Of a DNA stretch of 64,000 nucleotides, positions 11,800 to 23,879 are shown piece after piece. Numbering within the stretch: position 1 is the stretch's first letter; every line of letters starts with the position of its first letter. The notes beneath the pieces are model-generated. The model searched no databases. It worked only from the letters and a program-made list of their open reading frames with translations, and had not been told where the DNA came from. Location of the stretch: positions 41,149,158 through 41,213,157 of the forward strand of contig NC_089224.1 in NCBI RefSeq assembly GCF_963924675.1. The letters run 5' to 3'. The stretch comes from Phocoena phocoena. Taxonomy: Eukaryota; Chordata; Mammalia; Artiodactyla; Phocoenidae. The position numbers were made by a program, and so were the translations under genes.

Positions 11800-12205
11800 T
11801 TTAAACAGCTTTATTGAGGTATAATTGACATATGACAATGTGAAGTGTACATATTTAAAGTGTACAATTTCATAAGTTTTGATATATTTATACATTCACA
11901 TAACCATCACCATAGCTCTTTTTCCTGCTTCTCCCTTCCCTCCTCTTGTTCCCAGGCAACCACTGATCTACATTCTTTCACTACAGATTATTTGAATTTT
12001 CTAGAATTTGATAGAAATGGAATCATACAGTGTATGCTCATTTTCATCTACCTTCTGTCAGTCAGTATAATAATAATTCTGTTCATTCAGAGTTTTGTAT
12101 ATCAATCATTCTTTTTATTGCTGAGTATTACTCCATGGAATAGTTGTACCCAATTTATCTGTTCACCTGTCTTTTGCATGTTTTGTTTACTTCTCAACAC
12201 CTGTT
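11800..12205 (-). mobile_element. L1M 3'-end fragment nested in older L1
   Basis: Begins with the L1 3' UTR signature 'tttattgaggtataattga' and passes 'aaccatcaccata', 'ggcaaccactgatctac' and 'gaatcatacagtgtatg', ending near a remnant of 'tgctgagtattactccatgg'. In a minus-strand L1 this 3' UTR belongs at the far left, but here it lies inside ORF2 sequence. It is therefore a second, 5'-truncated insertion. Confidence 0.72.
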
Positions 12206-13585
12206 GAGAGAAATGTTTTAAGGTCTGCTAATATGATGTGGATTTATTTATTTGTTTATTCTTTATACTTTGACAATTTAGAAAATATATTTACAACTGT
12301 TATTGGGTGCATGCGTATTTAGGACTATGCTATTTTTCTTGTGATTGACCCACTTATCCTTTTTAAAAAATACTTTAAAAATCTCCAGTAATGTTTCTTG
12401 CCTTCAGATATACTTTGTCTAACATTGGTGTTGTTATTTTAGCTTTATTTTGGTTAATATTTCCATGGCCCATGTTTTCCTATACTTTTACTCTCAGCCT
12501 TTCTATGTACTAATATTTAAGTGTGTCTCTATTATGGAGACTGTTTTTTAAATCCAATATGACAATCTTAGTTTTATTTTAAGTATATGATCTTTTTTGT
12601 TTAATGTAATTACCAGTATCATTTTAAAGTGGTTACCCTAGAGATTACTGAAAGTATTTATGACTTGTTATGGTTCAATGCATATTATTTCTTCCCAATG
12701 CCCTGATAGTACTGGAAACTTACCACCCTCTAGCTCCATTTATCCTTCTACTTTTTAAATGTATTTTAATTCAACCTACCTTTTAAATGTAAACATTGGT
12801 ACTATTATATGTTGAATATTAATTTATATTTATATACATATTAAAATTTTTCATTCTCTTAATTCCTTTCATTTCCATGTTTCCATTTGTGATCATTTTT
12901 CTTCTAGCTGAAAAACTCCTTTTAGTACTTCTTGTATGTCAGATCTACCAGTGATGAATTCTCTGTTTCTTTTTTCTTTGATAATGTATTTGTTTCAATA
13001 TAAATTTTGAAAAGTTATTTTGCTAGGCATAAAATTCTATATTGCCAGTAATTTCCCTTTTTGCATTGTAGAGATGTTGATTTTGCTGTCTTTTGGATTA
13101 TACCATTTCCTTTGAGAAGTAAGTTGCCAGACTTACTGTTGCTCCTTTCAAGGTAACAAAGGTCTGGCTTTCTTAAAGATTTTCTGTTTGTTTTGGGTTT
13201 TAGTAGTTTGACTGTGATGTGCCTAGATGGCATTTTTTAAAATTCTGCTTAAGCTCTACTGAATTTCTTGAATCTGTGGGTTGGAGTCTTTTTATCAATT
13301 TTGGAAAAATCTGGGCCATTATTTGTTCATATATCACTTTATTCCTATGTTCTCTCTCTCATCTCCTTCTAGGATTCCAGTGATATCGTTTATATTTTCT
13401 GAATTTTTCTTTCTTTTATGTCTAAGCTTCACTTACACATTTTCTATTAACCTTTCAGTTCATACTTCTTGTCTTCTGTTTCTCTCAGTATGCTATTAGA
13501 CACATTCCTTGAATTCTTAATTTCAGTTATTGTATTTTTCAGTTCTTGAGTGTCCATTTGAGTATTTTAAAAAATTACTTCTCGT

Positions 13586-13918
13586 TTGAAATTCTTTTTT
13601 TAAATAAATAAATTATTTATTTATTTATGGCTGCATTGGGTCTTCGTTGCTGCACGTGGGCTTTCTCTAGTTACGGCAAGCGGTGGCTTCTCTTGTTGCG
13701 GAGCACGGGCTCTAGGCACATGGGCTTCAGTAGTTGTGGCTCGTGGACTCAGTAGTTGTGGCTCGCAGGCTCTAGAGCGCAGGCTCAGTAGTTGTGGTAC
13801 ACAGGCTTATTCCGTGGCATGTGGGAGATTCCCTGACCAGGACTTGAACCCGTGTCCCCTGCATTGGCAGGTGGATTCATAACTGCTGCATCACCAGGGA
13901 AGTCCATTGAAATTCTTT
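13586..13918 (-). mobile_element. CHR-1 SINE with target-site duplication
   Basis: A roughly 310-base tRNA-Glu-derived SINE in antisense orientation, inserted in the old L1M. The duplication 'ttgaaattcttt' is perfect at 13586-13597 and 13907-13918. It has an A/T-rich tail at left, the repeated 'agtagttgtggctc' blocks typical of CHR-1, and the tRNA-like head ending 'tcaccagggaagtcc'. The B box on its strand reads GGTTCAAGTCC, which keeps the A at the seventh position. Confidence 0.95.
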
Positions 13919-14420
13919 GTCCTTTAATTTATTCTACTTATCTTTTTGACTATTTCTTGAACAAATTAATCATAACCATTCTGAAGTCCTTTCCTGTTAC
14001 CTTCTCTACCAGGATTATCTGTGGGTTGGCTTCTGCTGTTTGTTTTTATTTCCTTTTTGTTATTGATTGTATGTTCCTGTCTCTTCACATGCCCGGTAAT
14101 TTTTTATTGCATATCGGGTACTTTAAAATCTGCAGAGGCTCCAGATGATACTCTTTCTCACCAGGGGTGATTTGTCTTTTCTTTTGCTAGGCAGGGGAGT
14201 AGGGAGGGAGCCAGTCATCACCTTAATCTAATCAGATACTGAGCTATGTTGAAACAGAAATTTCTGTTTTCCTTCTCAGGGATTTTCAGCTTAGTTCTTT
14301 AGTCTCAAGTTACGTGTAGTTTCATAATTTGACAAACGTCTTAAGGGGGAGACTGGAAGTGTGTTTGAGACACCTGAAGTCTCCAATTTTGCCACTCTAG
14401 ACCTGTGCAGTCACCAAATC

Positions 14421-15294
14421 TCTACTGGTTTCTTGGTCCTTCTTCAGTGGCCGTGGCCAGGGCAAAATCTGAATTCCAAACCCCTAGATTATGCCTAGAA
14501 TTGGTAAATGGTCCCAAGAAAAAAGCATCTTCACATATTCAGCTCACCTCTGAAGGTTTAAATCCTTAGGATTTACCTTTCCGCTCTCAGAAATTTTGGC
14601 CTTAGGAATGTTATTTCCCCTATTCTTTCTTGTTTTCACATTTCATGGTTTAATACCATAATTCTTGTTCTTTACCTGCCTTTTCTAGTTGTCCTCATTG
14701 GAGCATTTGTCTGTGGCAAATTACTTCATCATATTCAAAAGCAGAAATTTGTATCCCTGTTTCAAAATAAGAAGATAAGGACATATTTACCCCTCTGCAC
14801 CAAATATGCCAGATTATAAAATTGAGTCCAGATTTTTGCTATGTCAGGCTAAAGCTAGACATAATTATAACCTTGGCTGTGCTACTTTTAGCATTATTCT
14901 TTTTACCTTTTTGCTTTCATACTCTTTTTCTGGCTGTCCCATAAAATTCTAATTCCAGGACTTAAAATGTATATTTTTTGCCGGAGATTCCCATTGTTTG
15001 TCTTTATAGATGTACTAGGCTTCTTCTGCCTTGAATCCCTTCCCATGTTTATTCTTTAAGGATCCTCCTAAGGAATTGGTTAATTACATGAATAAATTAA
15101 TTACAATCAAAGATTTAGTGATTTACAGACTTGTATTAAAATGACATTTTTATTTTAATGGGATTTACCCTTAACAAATATGGGGCTTTCTCACATTATA
15201 GTAGAAACAATGAGTGAGATCTATGGGAAGTGTATTCCTTGTAACCGTTCATGTATTGTAAATATTAGAAAGTTTCCAATCTTTTATTCACTGA
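14421..15294. other. Interval of uncertain origin, no gene
   Basis: Part of this may be 5' UTR of the old L1M on the left, but I cannot align it by eye. The rest looks low-copy. No coding region or RNA gene is seen. Confidence 0.4.
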
Positions 15295-15700
15295 CCTGTT
15301 TATTCATCCAGCAAGTATTTATTAAGCCTCTACTATTTACAAGTCATTTTGAAAGCCACTACCGAAAGTAGAGATGAGTAAAACAGATCCCTTCTGTTAA
15401 GAATATGACAGTCTAATAAAAGAGATAAAACAAATCACAACTAATAATAGTATATAAGCACCAGAGAAGGAGAAAGAAAATAAAGTAGTGTGGGTACAGA
15501 GAAAGAGATCTTTTATCAATCAATCAGATTAGAGATTCCTTCAGGAAGTAGCTTTTCAGTGGGTTTTGAAAGTTGGGTGTGATTTCTAATGCAGATGTGT
15601 ATGGAGGTTTGGGAGGGCATTCCAGATAGAGAGAACATTATGAACAAATATAGGGAATTCGAGAAGTACAGGGAGAAGTCCTGTCACAGGGTATTGCTTG
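15295..15700 (-). repeat. L2 LINE fragment, antisense
   Basis: Starts with the reversed L2 3' end ('tttattcatccagcaagta', 'tttattaagcctctact'), then 'cccttctgttaag', and further on 'gggcattccagatagagaga'. These follow the L2 antisense order with internal gaps. Confidence 0.72.
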
Positions 15701-16207
15701 TTTGAGGAAAGAGAGGAAGATCAGTGACTTTTAAGTGGCTTCCTCTGGAGTATTGAAGATTGAATCCTTGGTTATCTGTAATAATTAGCTTAACGTGGAC
15801 TGCTGTTGAATATCAACAGGCACGGTTCTACTAACTGAGGATACATCAGAACTTGACATTTCCAAGCTCACTGCATAGTGAGATTCTATTAAGGTGTTTT
15901 ATTTACTACAAAGTGAAGAGAGAAAAGTACTAACAGAAGTGTGAACAAAGTGTCATTCCACCAAAGAGGCCATTTTGCCCGTGGTGTTTTTCTCCTATTT
16001 CCAAAGCATAGAAATCATCCTCAGAATTTTTCAGTGTTATGCAAGTATTTGTAGCATCTGTCTCATTTTATCAATGCTTCCAACCAAAATTAATCTTTAG
16101 ATGAATATGTTCATTTCGTATATATCAGCTTTTATCAATTTGTCCATTATTTATTTACCCTTTCCCTCCTTCCCTTGATTCCTTCTTCCTTCCCACCCTC
16201 TTTTCCT

Positions 16208-16345
16208 TTCTTCCACTAATATTTACAGAGTGAACCTATATGTGACAGATACTGTAATGGAGGCTGAGGATGTAGCCACGTATGAGCCACAGTCCCTGGT
16301 TTCTGGTAACATCATCCTAGACAAAGCTAATGGATGCCTTGTACT
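16208..16345 (-). repeat. L2 LINE 3' fragment, antisense
   Basis: Contains 'aatatttacagagtgaacc', 'gtgacagatactgtaatgg' and 'aggctgaggatgtagcc', the reversed L2 3' terminus. Diverged. The flanks (15701-16207 and 16346-16654) hold no recognisable gene; 16160-16215 is pyrimidine-rich. Confidence 0.65.
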
Positions 16346-16654
16346 CAAGAAAGAAGTAAATATACATGGACAAACATTCATTCTCCCCAAGTAACAGAAG
16401 CTTGATAACAAGGCCTGTGTAGCATGTACATGCTTTCTCTGAATGTGGACTTCTGGAAGGGCTTCCTAAAGTATCTATTAAACCCTCTATCTATTTTTAG
16501 ATCAGCTTATTCCTGTAACTACCAACAACAAGGAAAATGTTAAAGAACAAAACCCTCAAATCTCTTATCTGGAGTGCAAGGCTTATTCCATAGTATAACC
16601 ATCGCACATCCACTTACAGCCCAGGTATAATGAAAATCCAGGCTTTTTCATTGA

Positions 16655-17135
16655 AGCTTTATTTTTAATAGCCACAACTGGAAGCAACCCAAATCTCTAT
16701 CATAGATGAATGGAAGAACAAATTGTGATATGTTCATAAAATGGAGTACTACTCATCAATAAAAGGAACAAACAGTATGTACACGCAACAACATGGATGA
16801 TTCTTAAAATAATTATGCTGAGCGAAAGAGACTACATAAATAAGAATATATACTGTGTGACCTCATTTATATAAAACTCTAGACAATGCAAACTTACCTG
16901 TGTGACAGAGACCAGATCAGTGGTTGCCAGGGAAGGAGGCGTGTGGGGAGGGTTGGGAGGGAAAGATTACAAAGGGGTATCACATGAGAAAACCTTAAGG
17001 GGTTATGGACATATTCACTCTTTCAGGTGTGCTGATGTTTTCATTAATGTATACATATGTCAAAACTTGTCAAATGATATACTTTAATTATGTACAGTTT
17101 ATTGAATGGCAGCTATATCTCACTAAAAGTTGCTC
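16655..17135 (+). mobile_element. L1M 3'-end fragment, sense
   Basis: Sense-strand L1 landmarks occur in order: 'aatagccacaactggaagc', 'gatgaatggaagaacaaat', 'atggagtactactcatcaa', 'aacatggatgattcttaa', 'gatcagtggttgccaggga' and a terminal 'tatatctcactaaaa'. This is the 3' end of ORF2 plus 3' UTR of an old L1M. Short open frames inside it are chance. Confidence 0.85.
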
Positions 17136-19069
17136 TTGTGTTAAAACAAACCCAGGCTCCTCTTGTAATTGTTTAATCTCTGTTTCCCCTAATAGACTAA
17201 GTGACATGATGAAAGTGATGGGCTTTCTCATTCAGTATCTCTGCCAGTGACTGATCTAAGGTGGGCTTTCCGGAGATACATGTTAGATGAATATAGAAGT
17301 AGTTAAGAAATACTGCTGTTGAACTATGTACTATTTTGGCCTTGCTCTGATTCACACATTAAAATGCTGATCAGGTTGTAGTGTTAGCCATTAATCATAT
17401 TATTTCCCTTGTTGTAAAGCCAACTATATTATAAATGTCCTTGAAGAATGTTTTTTATTTTTAAAGGCAACTCCATTCCTGACCTAAAATAAGCCCAAAC
17501 TCAGCTACCAATTTTAATAGGAATTTACGTTAGAAATGAAAGCCACGAAAGGTTAGTAAACATCAAGAGACAGGGAAACATCTTGCTTGTAATATTTAGA
17601 GAGAGGTTAGCTGCTAACGGCATCCCACAGTGTGTAATCCCATCTGGATAGGTGAATTAATGTCATGATGAAATGACTAACTTCTGCTTTGCCAAATGTT
17701 TATAACACAAATGATGTCCATCCCAACAGTGGGGAGATTTATTTAACTTTCCTCGGTCTATGATGATAGTCTAGGAACAGTGATGTGAAGAACTCAGTAA
17801 AGAGTCTCTGTGCATCCCTTTCAATTGCTTTCACTGTCATTATTTTTAAATTCTGATTTTTTTCTTTTAAGGCTTAGAGATTGTTAATTATTTAGACATC
17901 CCCTGTACAAAAATTTCACCTATGAGCCATTGGAAAAATTCTGAGGGAGTTAAACCTGGAGTCTGTCTTGGAAACTGGTCTATCATTTTCTTCCCAGTGT
18001 TCTCAGTAGCAGCACAGTCACACATTAAAATGGTTAAAACACACATTACAACAATCCCATAAATAGTTTTCTATATAAATGTAAACACAGAGGCCGAGCT
18101 GCCTCAAAAGTCACAGCCCTTCCTCTTTCACGTGTTTTATATCCTCCATCCTGATTCATTTCCCTGACTCCCTCTGCCTGCCAGCTTCCCTCACCTTAAA
18201 ATAATTGTTGGAGCAGCTGCGAATATTCTCCATGACAATTGCTTTTATGATTTACTCAAAATTCTGACAATTCGTAGGTCTGGAAAAATAAAAAACCTAA
18301 GATCTGTAGGGATATCACTGTGCAAGATCCTATTTAATCTTCCTGTACTATCCTCCCTCAGTCCTTTCAGGAGTTGTGAAAGATACCCTCTGCTGTTTTC
18401 TCCCTTCTGATAGGTGCAATCTTGAAGCTCTGTTCTTTTATTTCATTAGGTGCCCAATAACATCTCAAATTTTTCTTTGTCTGTATTCCCCAAGAATAAT
18501 AGATACTCCCTCAGCTTGCAGGGTATATAATCTGTCCACTTGCAATCATGTTCTAAGGTACTTGAGGATTTTTTTTTTTAAATAAGTGGTCACTAGTACT
18601 GGCCCATCTTTGGCTGATAGCAGGAAACTGAGAAAATTAAGAGGGGATAGTCGGTCCTAGATCTGGTTGAATTTAGACTCACACAAACATAGAAGGACTC
18701 CTAATTCGTAGAGTTTGCCAATGTGGTCTTATAACATCTTGACAAGACATAATTGCATTGTCTAACTTTTAAAAGTCACCACTTTTCCATAGGCAAATTA
18801 GTGAAGAAAAAAGTTTTTTATAATTTAGTGAAAAGTCCACAAATATGCATAGATGTCAGATATTTGACATTAATATAAAGGTAAAATAAATGGGTCCAAA
18901 CAAGTCAAACGTGTATTTCCTCATTTGCATGATAATAAAAATTCCTTGTATTTTTCAAATTGTTTATATAGGTTCCTTATGAAGGTTTTACAAATCTTTT
19001 AGAATATTTCTGTTAACTCTGATAAAAACAATTGACGGTAGGTATAGTTGCCCTAAGAAAGCTGGAGGA
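17136..19069. other. Low-copy interval
   Basis: No repeat or coding region was recognised. Positions 17340-17720 and 18200-18290 are AT-rich and free of simple repeats, and could include conserved non-coding sequence. That is not testable from one genome. Confidence 0.4.
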
Positions 19070-19345
19070 AATAATATCTACTATTTGTTCTAAGTGCTTA
19101 CATATTTCATTTTATTACCAAAAAAAAAAAAAAAAAAAACACCCAAACAAAAAACCTGTTGAGTTTGTACTTTGATGATTCTCGTTTTACAGATGAGAAA
19201 ATGGGAAAACTGAAGCTTGAAAAATTTATAAAGTTTTTCCAAGGATTCATGTCCATTAACTGAAAAACTAGGCTGAACTCGGGTGTGTAAGCACCAAGGC
19301 CTGTATCCATCCAGGTTAGCCACAGTGCCCTGTTGATACGCTGAA
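19070..19345 (+). repeat. MIR SINE with internal poly-A expansion
   Basis: Sense MIR order: 'gttctaagtgcttacat', 'gttttacagatgagaaaat', 'gaactcgggtgtgtaagc'. A run of 19 A at 19121-19139 sits where the consensus has a short A/C-rich segment, so it is more likely a local expansion than a second insertion. Confidence 0.72.
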
Positions 19346-20061
19346 TTTCCCTCAGGATTCTGCAGAAGGAGGAAGTAGTGGGTAGCCTCTCCATTCCGTT
19401 TTCTTTCCATGAAGCAAGCCATGAAATGTTAAAACTGGTTTAATTGTGAATTTAAGTATGGAATTGGAGTGGGAGAGATGTGGTGGATTATTTTTGCATT
19501 TTGAAGTTTAACTATGAACAACAGTAACTTGGGCATCTTTGGAAAAATCTTACTCAGCATCGTGTTTGAAGATAATGATTCACTAGGCCTTAGGGCCCGG
19601 AGGGTGAGGGGCGATTTAAAAACTTCCGCAGGTGATTCTCCTGTTCACTCAACTTTGGGAGAAGTCGGATTTGATGTCTTTGATGGGACGACTTAAACCT
19701 GTGATTTTATTTGTGAGACTTGAAGGATTCTAGGGGTTGGTCTCATCTCCCTAATCTGCACTCACCACTATTTCCCAACCTCAGAATCGCATTCCTTTGT
19801 CATATGGTAAATTCTCTTATTCAGATACAGAAATTGTTGGGAGGGTCATACTTTAAGCCTGATCAATCATGTATAATTTGGAGAGGTAGTGTGGTGTCTG
19901 AAAGCTAACACTAAGTTAAAAGCGAAAGCTTTTCTTTCCCCACCACAAAATGACCTTATTTTATTCATCTTTTTATATCCAGTACTTCTCACACAACCTG
20001 AAGAACAGGTTTTCAGTATTCTTTTTCTGTGAAATTGACATATTTAAACCTACCGTCATCA
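19346..20061. other. Low-copy interval
   Basis: No gene or recognisable repeat. The open frames at 19514-19696 and 19720-19908 lack recognisable similarity. Confidence 0.45.
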
Positions 20062-20215
20062 ACATTCATTCAACAACCTTTTTTTTGGCCGCTATCTTGT
20101 ATGTAGCACCAGGCATTGCGCCAGGTGTTGAGGATAACTTGGTGAGCAAACTAGACTCAGCTCTTGCTCTGACAGTGTGTATTATCCAGTGAAGCTAACA
20201 GACCAATCAAATCAT
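20062..20215 (-). repeat. L2 LINE 3' fragment, antisense
   Basis: Reversed L2 terminus: 'cattcattcaacaacc', 'caccaggcattgcgccagg', 'tgttgaggataacttggtg', then 'agctcttgctctgacagt'. Confidence 0.75.
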
Positions 20216-20344
20216 CTAGGAATATAGACTTAAAACAGTGAATTTCACTGTCAAGTGTTGGACTTGTGTAAGAGACTGCTAGTTGTCCCCTAATGTTTGT
20301 TTTCCTTATATTCCACAGTAATAGAATTTTGTAGCTGTCCATAT

Positions 20345-20850
20345 GCTACTCTTTTTTTTAATTGAAGTATAGTTAATTTATAATATTGTGTTCATTTCAG
20401 GTGTACAGTAAAGTGATTTAGTGGTACATATGTATATATCTATTTTTCTAGATTCTTTTCCCTTATAGGTTATTACAAAATATTGAGTATAGTTCCCTGT
20501 GCTATACAGAAGGTCCTTGTTGGTTATCTATTTTATATATAGTAGTGTGTATATGTTAATCCCGAACCCCCAATTTATCCATTTCTCCCTTCTTTCCCCT
20601 TTGGTAACCGTAAGTTTTCTTTCTATGTCTGTGGGTCGATTTCTGTTTTGTATATAAGTTCATTTATATCATTAAAACTTTTTTTTAGATTCCACATATA
20701 AGTGATATCATATGATTTTTGTCTTTGTCTGACTTACTTCACTTAGTATGATAATCCCTAGGTCTATGCATGTTGCTACAAATGGCATTATTTCAGTCTT
20801 TTTTTATGGCTGGTTAATATTCCATTGTATCCATATATTATTTTTAATGA
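20345..20850 (-). mobile_element. 5'-truncated L1 3' end, antisense
   Basis: Starts with T-run and 'aattgaagtatagttaatt', then 'caggtgtacagtaaagtg', 'ttccctgtgctatacaga', 'gttggttatctattttata', and finishes at 'ttaatattccattgta'. This is the 3' UTR shared by laurasiatherian L1s, so the copy is intermediate in age between the L1M relics and the young L1s at 28.5 and 51.4 kb. It holds no intact reading frame. Confidence 0.88.
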
Positions 20851-20879
20851 AGAAGGCATTTACCAACCTTTTTTTTTTC

Positions 20880-21175
20880 AGTGAAGGAGGCCACGTAACT
20901 AAGTTCTGATCAATAGGATAAATGTGAAAATACCATGGGGCACTTTCCAGCAACCTTCCCTAGAAGCACCGGATGGGTATACTTTGTCCCTTGTTTTTGT
21001 CCCTTCCTCTGTTTCTGCTGATTGTAATGTGGGTGTTGGTCAGAACTGCATCTTGGATCGTGAGAATGAGGAAAACTTCCTCGGGATTGTGGAGTGAAAG
21101 ACTGCAGGGGGCCTGAGCCCTTGAAATTTTGGGGAACGGAGCAACTATATGGTCTCTGGGTTGCCTTCATTAGGA
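20880..21175 (+). repeat. LTR-like repeat, copy 1 of 2
   Basis: Contains 'aggccacgtaactaagttc' followed by a 'tgatcaatagga' block and later 'ctgcatcttggatcgtgag'. The same order ('gaccatgtgactaaggtct', 'ggccaatggg', 'catgctggaccacgagat') occurs at 44335-44725. The two are relatives of one old mammalian repeat family with a solitary-LTR look. I do not assign the family name. Confidence 0.6.
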
Positions 21176-21479
21176 ATTTCACAGGGTATTCTGAGAACAA
21201 TTTGAGGGGAAAATGGAGATCAGATCTAGTCTGGGAGTCAAGGAAACCTTCCCCAGAAGAAGTTTCATTTCAGCATATATTTAAAGGTTAGCTGGGTGAT
21301 ATGTTGAAGACAAGGTGAAGCAGAGAGGATGAATGGGTAATGGAGGATTTCAATCTAGAGAAACAAGGTTACTGGGAGGAAATAACGCATGTGAAAACAA
21401 TTTGCAGAGCAACACTGCTCTAACCATAAGACGTTCTTATTATGAAACCCGTGCTTCTCAGCACATGCTTCAAGGCCTG
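21176..21479. other. Low-copy interval
   Basis: No gene or recognisable repeat. Confidence 0.4.
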
Positions 21480-21870
21480 CGGGAGTTAACTGCCTGCCCG
21501 CCTCTCACCGCTTTCATTTCTCATTACTCCCTGCCGTGGATTTCAGACCAGGTTCATCAATTTGTAGCTGCCTTCTAGCATCCTTCTCTGCCAACTCATG
21601 CCATTTTCAGACCCTTTAAACTCTGGCTCCTTCGAGGAGAATTTTCTTAATAACTGCCCCCCCCCACCGAGCTCTGATAACAAGGGTCCTTCCACTCAAT
21701 TTCCATTTGTACTCATTCTTAGGCTGAATAATTTCCCGCTATTTCTCTTACTGCATTTCCCCTGTGGGTTACCGAAGAACAAGGAACCATGCCCTGTATT
21801 TTCTTTTATACCTGGGAATGCCTAGCTCAAACCTCTGTTCCAATACATTTTGGTGACTGAATGGCTGAAG
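21480..21870 (+). repeat. L2/CR1-type LINE 3' fragment
   Basis: Ends in 'gaaccatgccctgtatttt', a 'gaatgcctagctcaaac' block and 'aatacattttggtgactga', recalling the sense L2 3' terminus. A run of C lies at 21657-21665. The alignment is weak. Confidence 0.5.
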
Positions 21871-22644
21871 TCTAGGTTGAAAGTCCCTTCCAGCTCTGTC
21901 TTACCCCTAGATGTGGCCTGTTCTGTGATGAGATTCTTTGAGGACCAGTCAAATATAATCATTTCTCATCTTGAAAGCTCCAGTGTTAAGAGTGGCCCTG
22001 AAAAATTCATCAGGGGAATAAAGTTTTGTTCGTCACTTCTGCTGCCCTGCAGGCCTTTGGGTAAATAATGGTGGATGGATAGGAGCTCTGATGGCCAAAT
22101 GCAATATTAAACCTACTTTCTGTCTCTCTCTGGTCTGCCTGGTAGAGTTTGATGTATTGAATTTTACATTTAGGAACCAATTTTCTTTTGACAAATTCGT
22201 GCTCCAGGCTATATAGTGCTGACCACTGCATTAGGGACATTGTGACAAATGAACAGGTATGTAGGCAGAGTGTGTCACCCAGGATGTGGGTGGCTTCCCC
22301 TGGGTCCTTGATCCTAGAGAGATTTCGACTCTTCTTACTCACTGCTGGCTGTCAAAATGGATACAAAAAGTTTGCCATATTTGGGAACTTTCTTCCTCAC
22401 TTTCATTGAACCATTGCACTTGAGTCCTTCCATAAAAATGAAATGTTAACCCTGAGAAGCAGAACCTCAGCTATACAGAGCCAGGGGCAGAAGGAACTAT
22501 TGTGGATATTTGAGATGGTTTCATATTAATCAAAAACTGACCAAGCTGATATAAAAAAATTTTTATAGGAACACTTTTGAAGAGGCTTTCCCTAAATTTT
22601 TTCATTTACCTCCTCACCTTCTTTCCTAGAAAATATGTAACATA
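21871..22644. other. Low-copy interval
   Basis: No convincing gene. The antisense 110-residue frame at 22010-22342 and the sense frame at 22188-22409 overlap one another and show no recognisable domain. Confidence 0.4.
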
Positions 22645-22790
22645 TTTACCTTTTCTTATTCATTTATTCAACTAACATTTGCTGAGTATGTATTAAATGC
22701 TAACTTCTAAGAACAAAACTGTAGAAAAGAATTTGTCTCTGACCTCAGAGGGCTCATAGCGTAGAAAGAAATTGGCAGAGATTTTCTGTA
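22645..22790 (-). repeat. L2 LINE 3' fragment, antisense
   Basis: Reversed L2 terminus: 'tcatttattcaactaacat', 'tgctgagtatgtatta', then 'gacctcagagggctcatag'. Confidence 0.7.
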
Positions 22791-22889
22791 ATGGGGCAGA
22801 TGGTAAATGTTTGTGGTTTTGCAGGCTAGAGTCTCTGTCACAACTACACTGCCGTTTGTAGTGCAAAAGCAGCTATAAACCCTAAATCC

Positions 22890-23085
22890 CGTTTTATCTG
22901 TCTGTCAAACACTTACTCATCATTAAGACTCTGCTCAAAGGAAACACTTTATATGGACATTTCCTGACCGTGACAAATGGAAGAAATGACTCCCTCTTTT
23001 GTATCCTGCCATATTCCGTACAGCTCTTTCTCAGGGCACCTCTAACACTTGACTGCATCCGTTTGTTTCTTATTTGTGAAAGACA
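22890..23085 (+). repeat. L2 LINE fragment, sense
   Basis: Sense L2: 'aagactctgctcaaaggaa', 'ggacatttcctgaccgtga', 'tgactccctcttttgta'. It is followed immediately by antisense L2 sequence, giving an inverted pair. Confidence 0.62.
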
Positions 23086-23400
23086 GCCCAAGCAGAGGGA
23101 ACAGTGTCAGCAACGGCATAAAGTCACGTCCTGGGATGTTCGTTACACTCTCTGGCTGGCTCAGGAGCGTGAAGGCGGGAGGTGTTGGTGCAGTGAAGGA
23201 AAGTGCTGGGAGGGGACGTGATCGTGAGCGCAAAGGAGTCGACCAGGCCATTTGTTCCTGAGTCGGTGTAAACTAAGGCCCTACTCAAGGGCTTTCCAAG
23301 GGGAATGCATGATCAGATAAATGTGCAAAAAGATCATTCCAGCAGCCTTGTGAAGTGGGTTAAGGCCGGAGACGAGGAGACCAGAGGGATGGACGCCAGC
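23086..23400 (-). repeat. L2 LINE fragment, antisense
   Basis: Antisense blocks 'gcagagggaacagtgtcagc', 'tgatcagataaatgtgca' and 'agatcattccagcagcct' occur in the order expected from internal reversed L2-type sequence. Its close opposite-strand partner lies at 22890-23085. Confidence 0.6.
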
Positions 23401-23529
23401 TTGTTAGGATGACAGCCAGGGAAGCCAGAGCAGCATTTTGGGTGCGGAAGTGTTGGTTGCCAGTGTTGTGTAGACCGACATTGCACAGTGGAACCATGGC
23501 TTCAGTACACCTTGAATCAGAACTCAGAA

Positions 23530-23650
23530 AAAACCTTTCTAGATCTAGTGTCAGCGTTCTTAAATGTATGACTCTGAAAAAGCCATTTACCCTCTCTTGA
23601 GTTTATACCCTCAGCTGGAATATGAGGAAGGTAGTTTAAGTGATTTCTAG
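23530..23650 (-). repeat. MIR fragment, antisense
   Basis: Short match: 'tatgactctgaaaaagcc', 'atttaccctctcttgagtt', 'gctggaatatgaggaag'. Degenerate. Confidence 0.5.
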
Positions 23651-23879
23651 GCTAGTTTCTAGCTGTACACGTCTGCAAGTTAATTGCTTGATTCCTGGTA
23701 TCATTTTTCATATAAGAATTAGCCCATGTCTTCCTGATCCCCTTTTGCTAAATTTGGACAACCTTAATCTAATTCTAGTATTTTTAAAGAGCTTACTTTA
23801 GGGCTTAATTTTGTGGAAGCTATGTTGAAGAAACTTCAAAGATAACTTAGAGTACTTTTGGTTTCTTTTCCTTCACCCT

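Larger units (their letters stand above)
11150..14420 (-). mobile_element. Old L1M LINE, antisense, interrupted twice
   Basis: The order on the plus strand is ORF2 endonuclease-domain sequence (about 11190-11800), more of the ORF2 5' half and the inter-ORF region (12206-12870), ORF1-like sequence (about 12900-13585 and 13919-14150) and probably 5' UTR. That is the order of an L1 read backwards. Divergence is high and the frames are broken everywhere. An unrelated L1 3' end (11800-12205) and a CHR-1 SINE (13586-13918) interrupt it. The right edge is uncertain and may lie anywhere from 14150 to 14600. Confidence 0.75.

Noticed and set aside
19121..19139. A19 tract as the tail of a processed pseudogene or SINE
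   Set aside because: No element body precedes it. The surrounding sequence is a continuous MIR, so a local A expansion is simpler.
22890..23400. Inverted L2 pair (also 35442-36215) as a possible hairpin or bidirectional element
   Set aside because: The two arms come from different parts or different copies of L2 and are not complementary enough by eye to form a hairpin.
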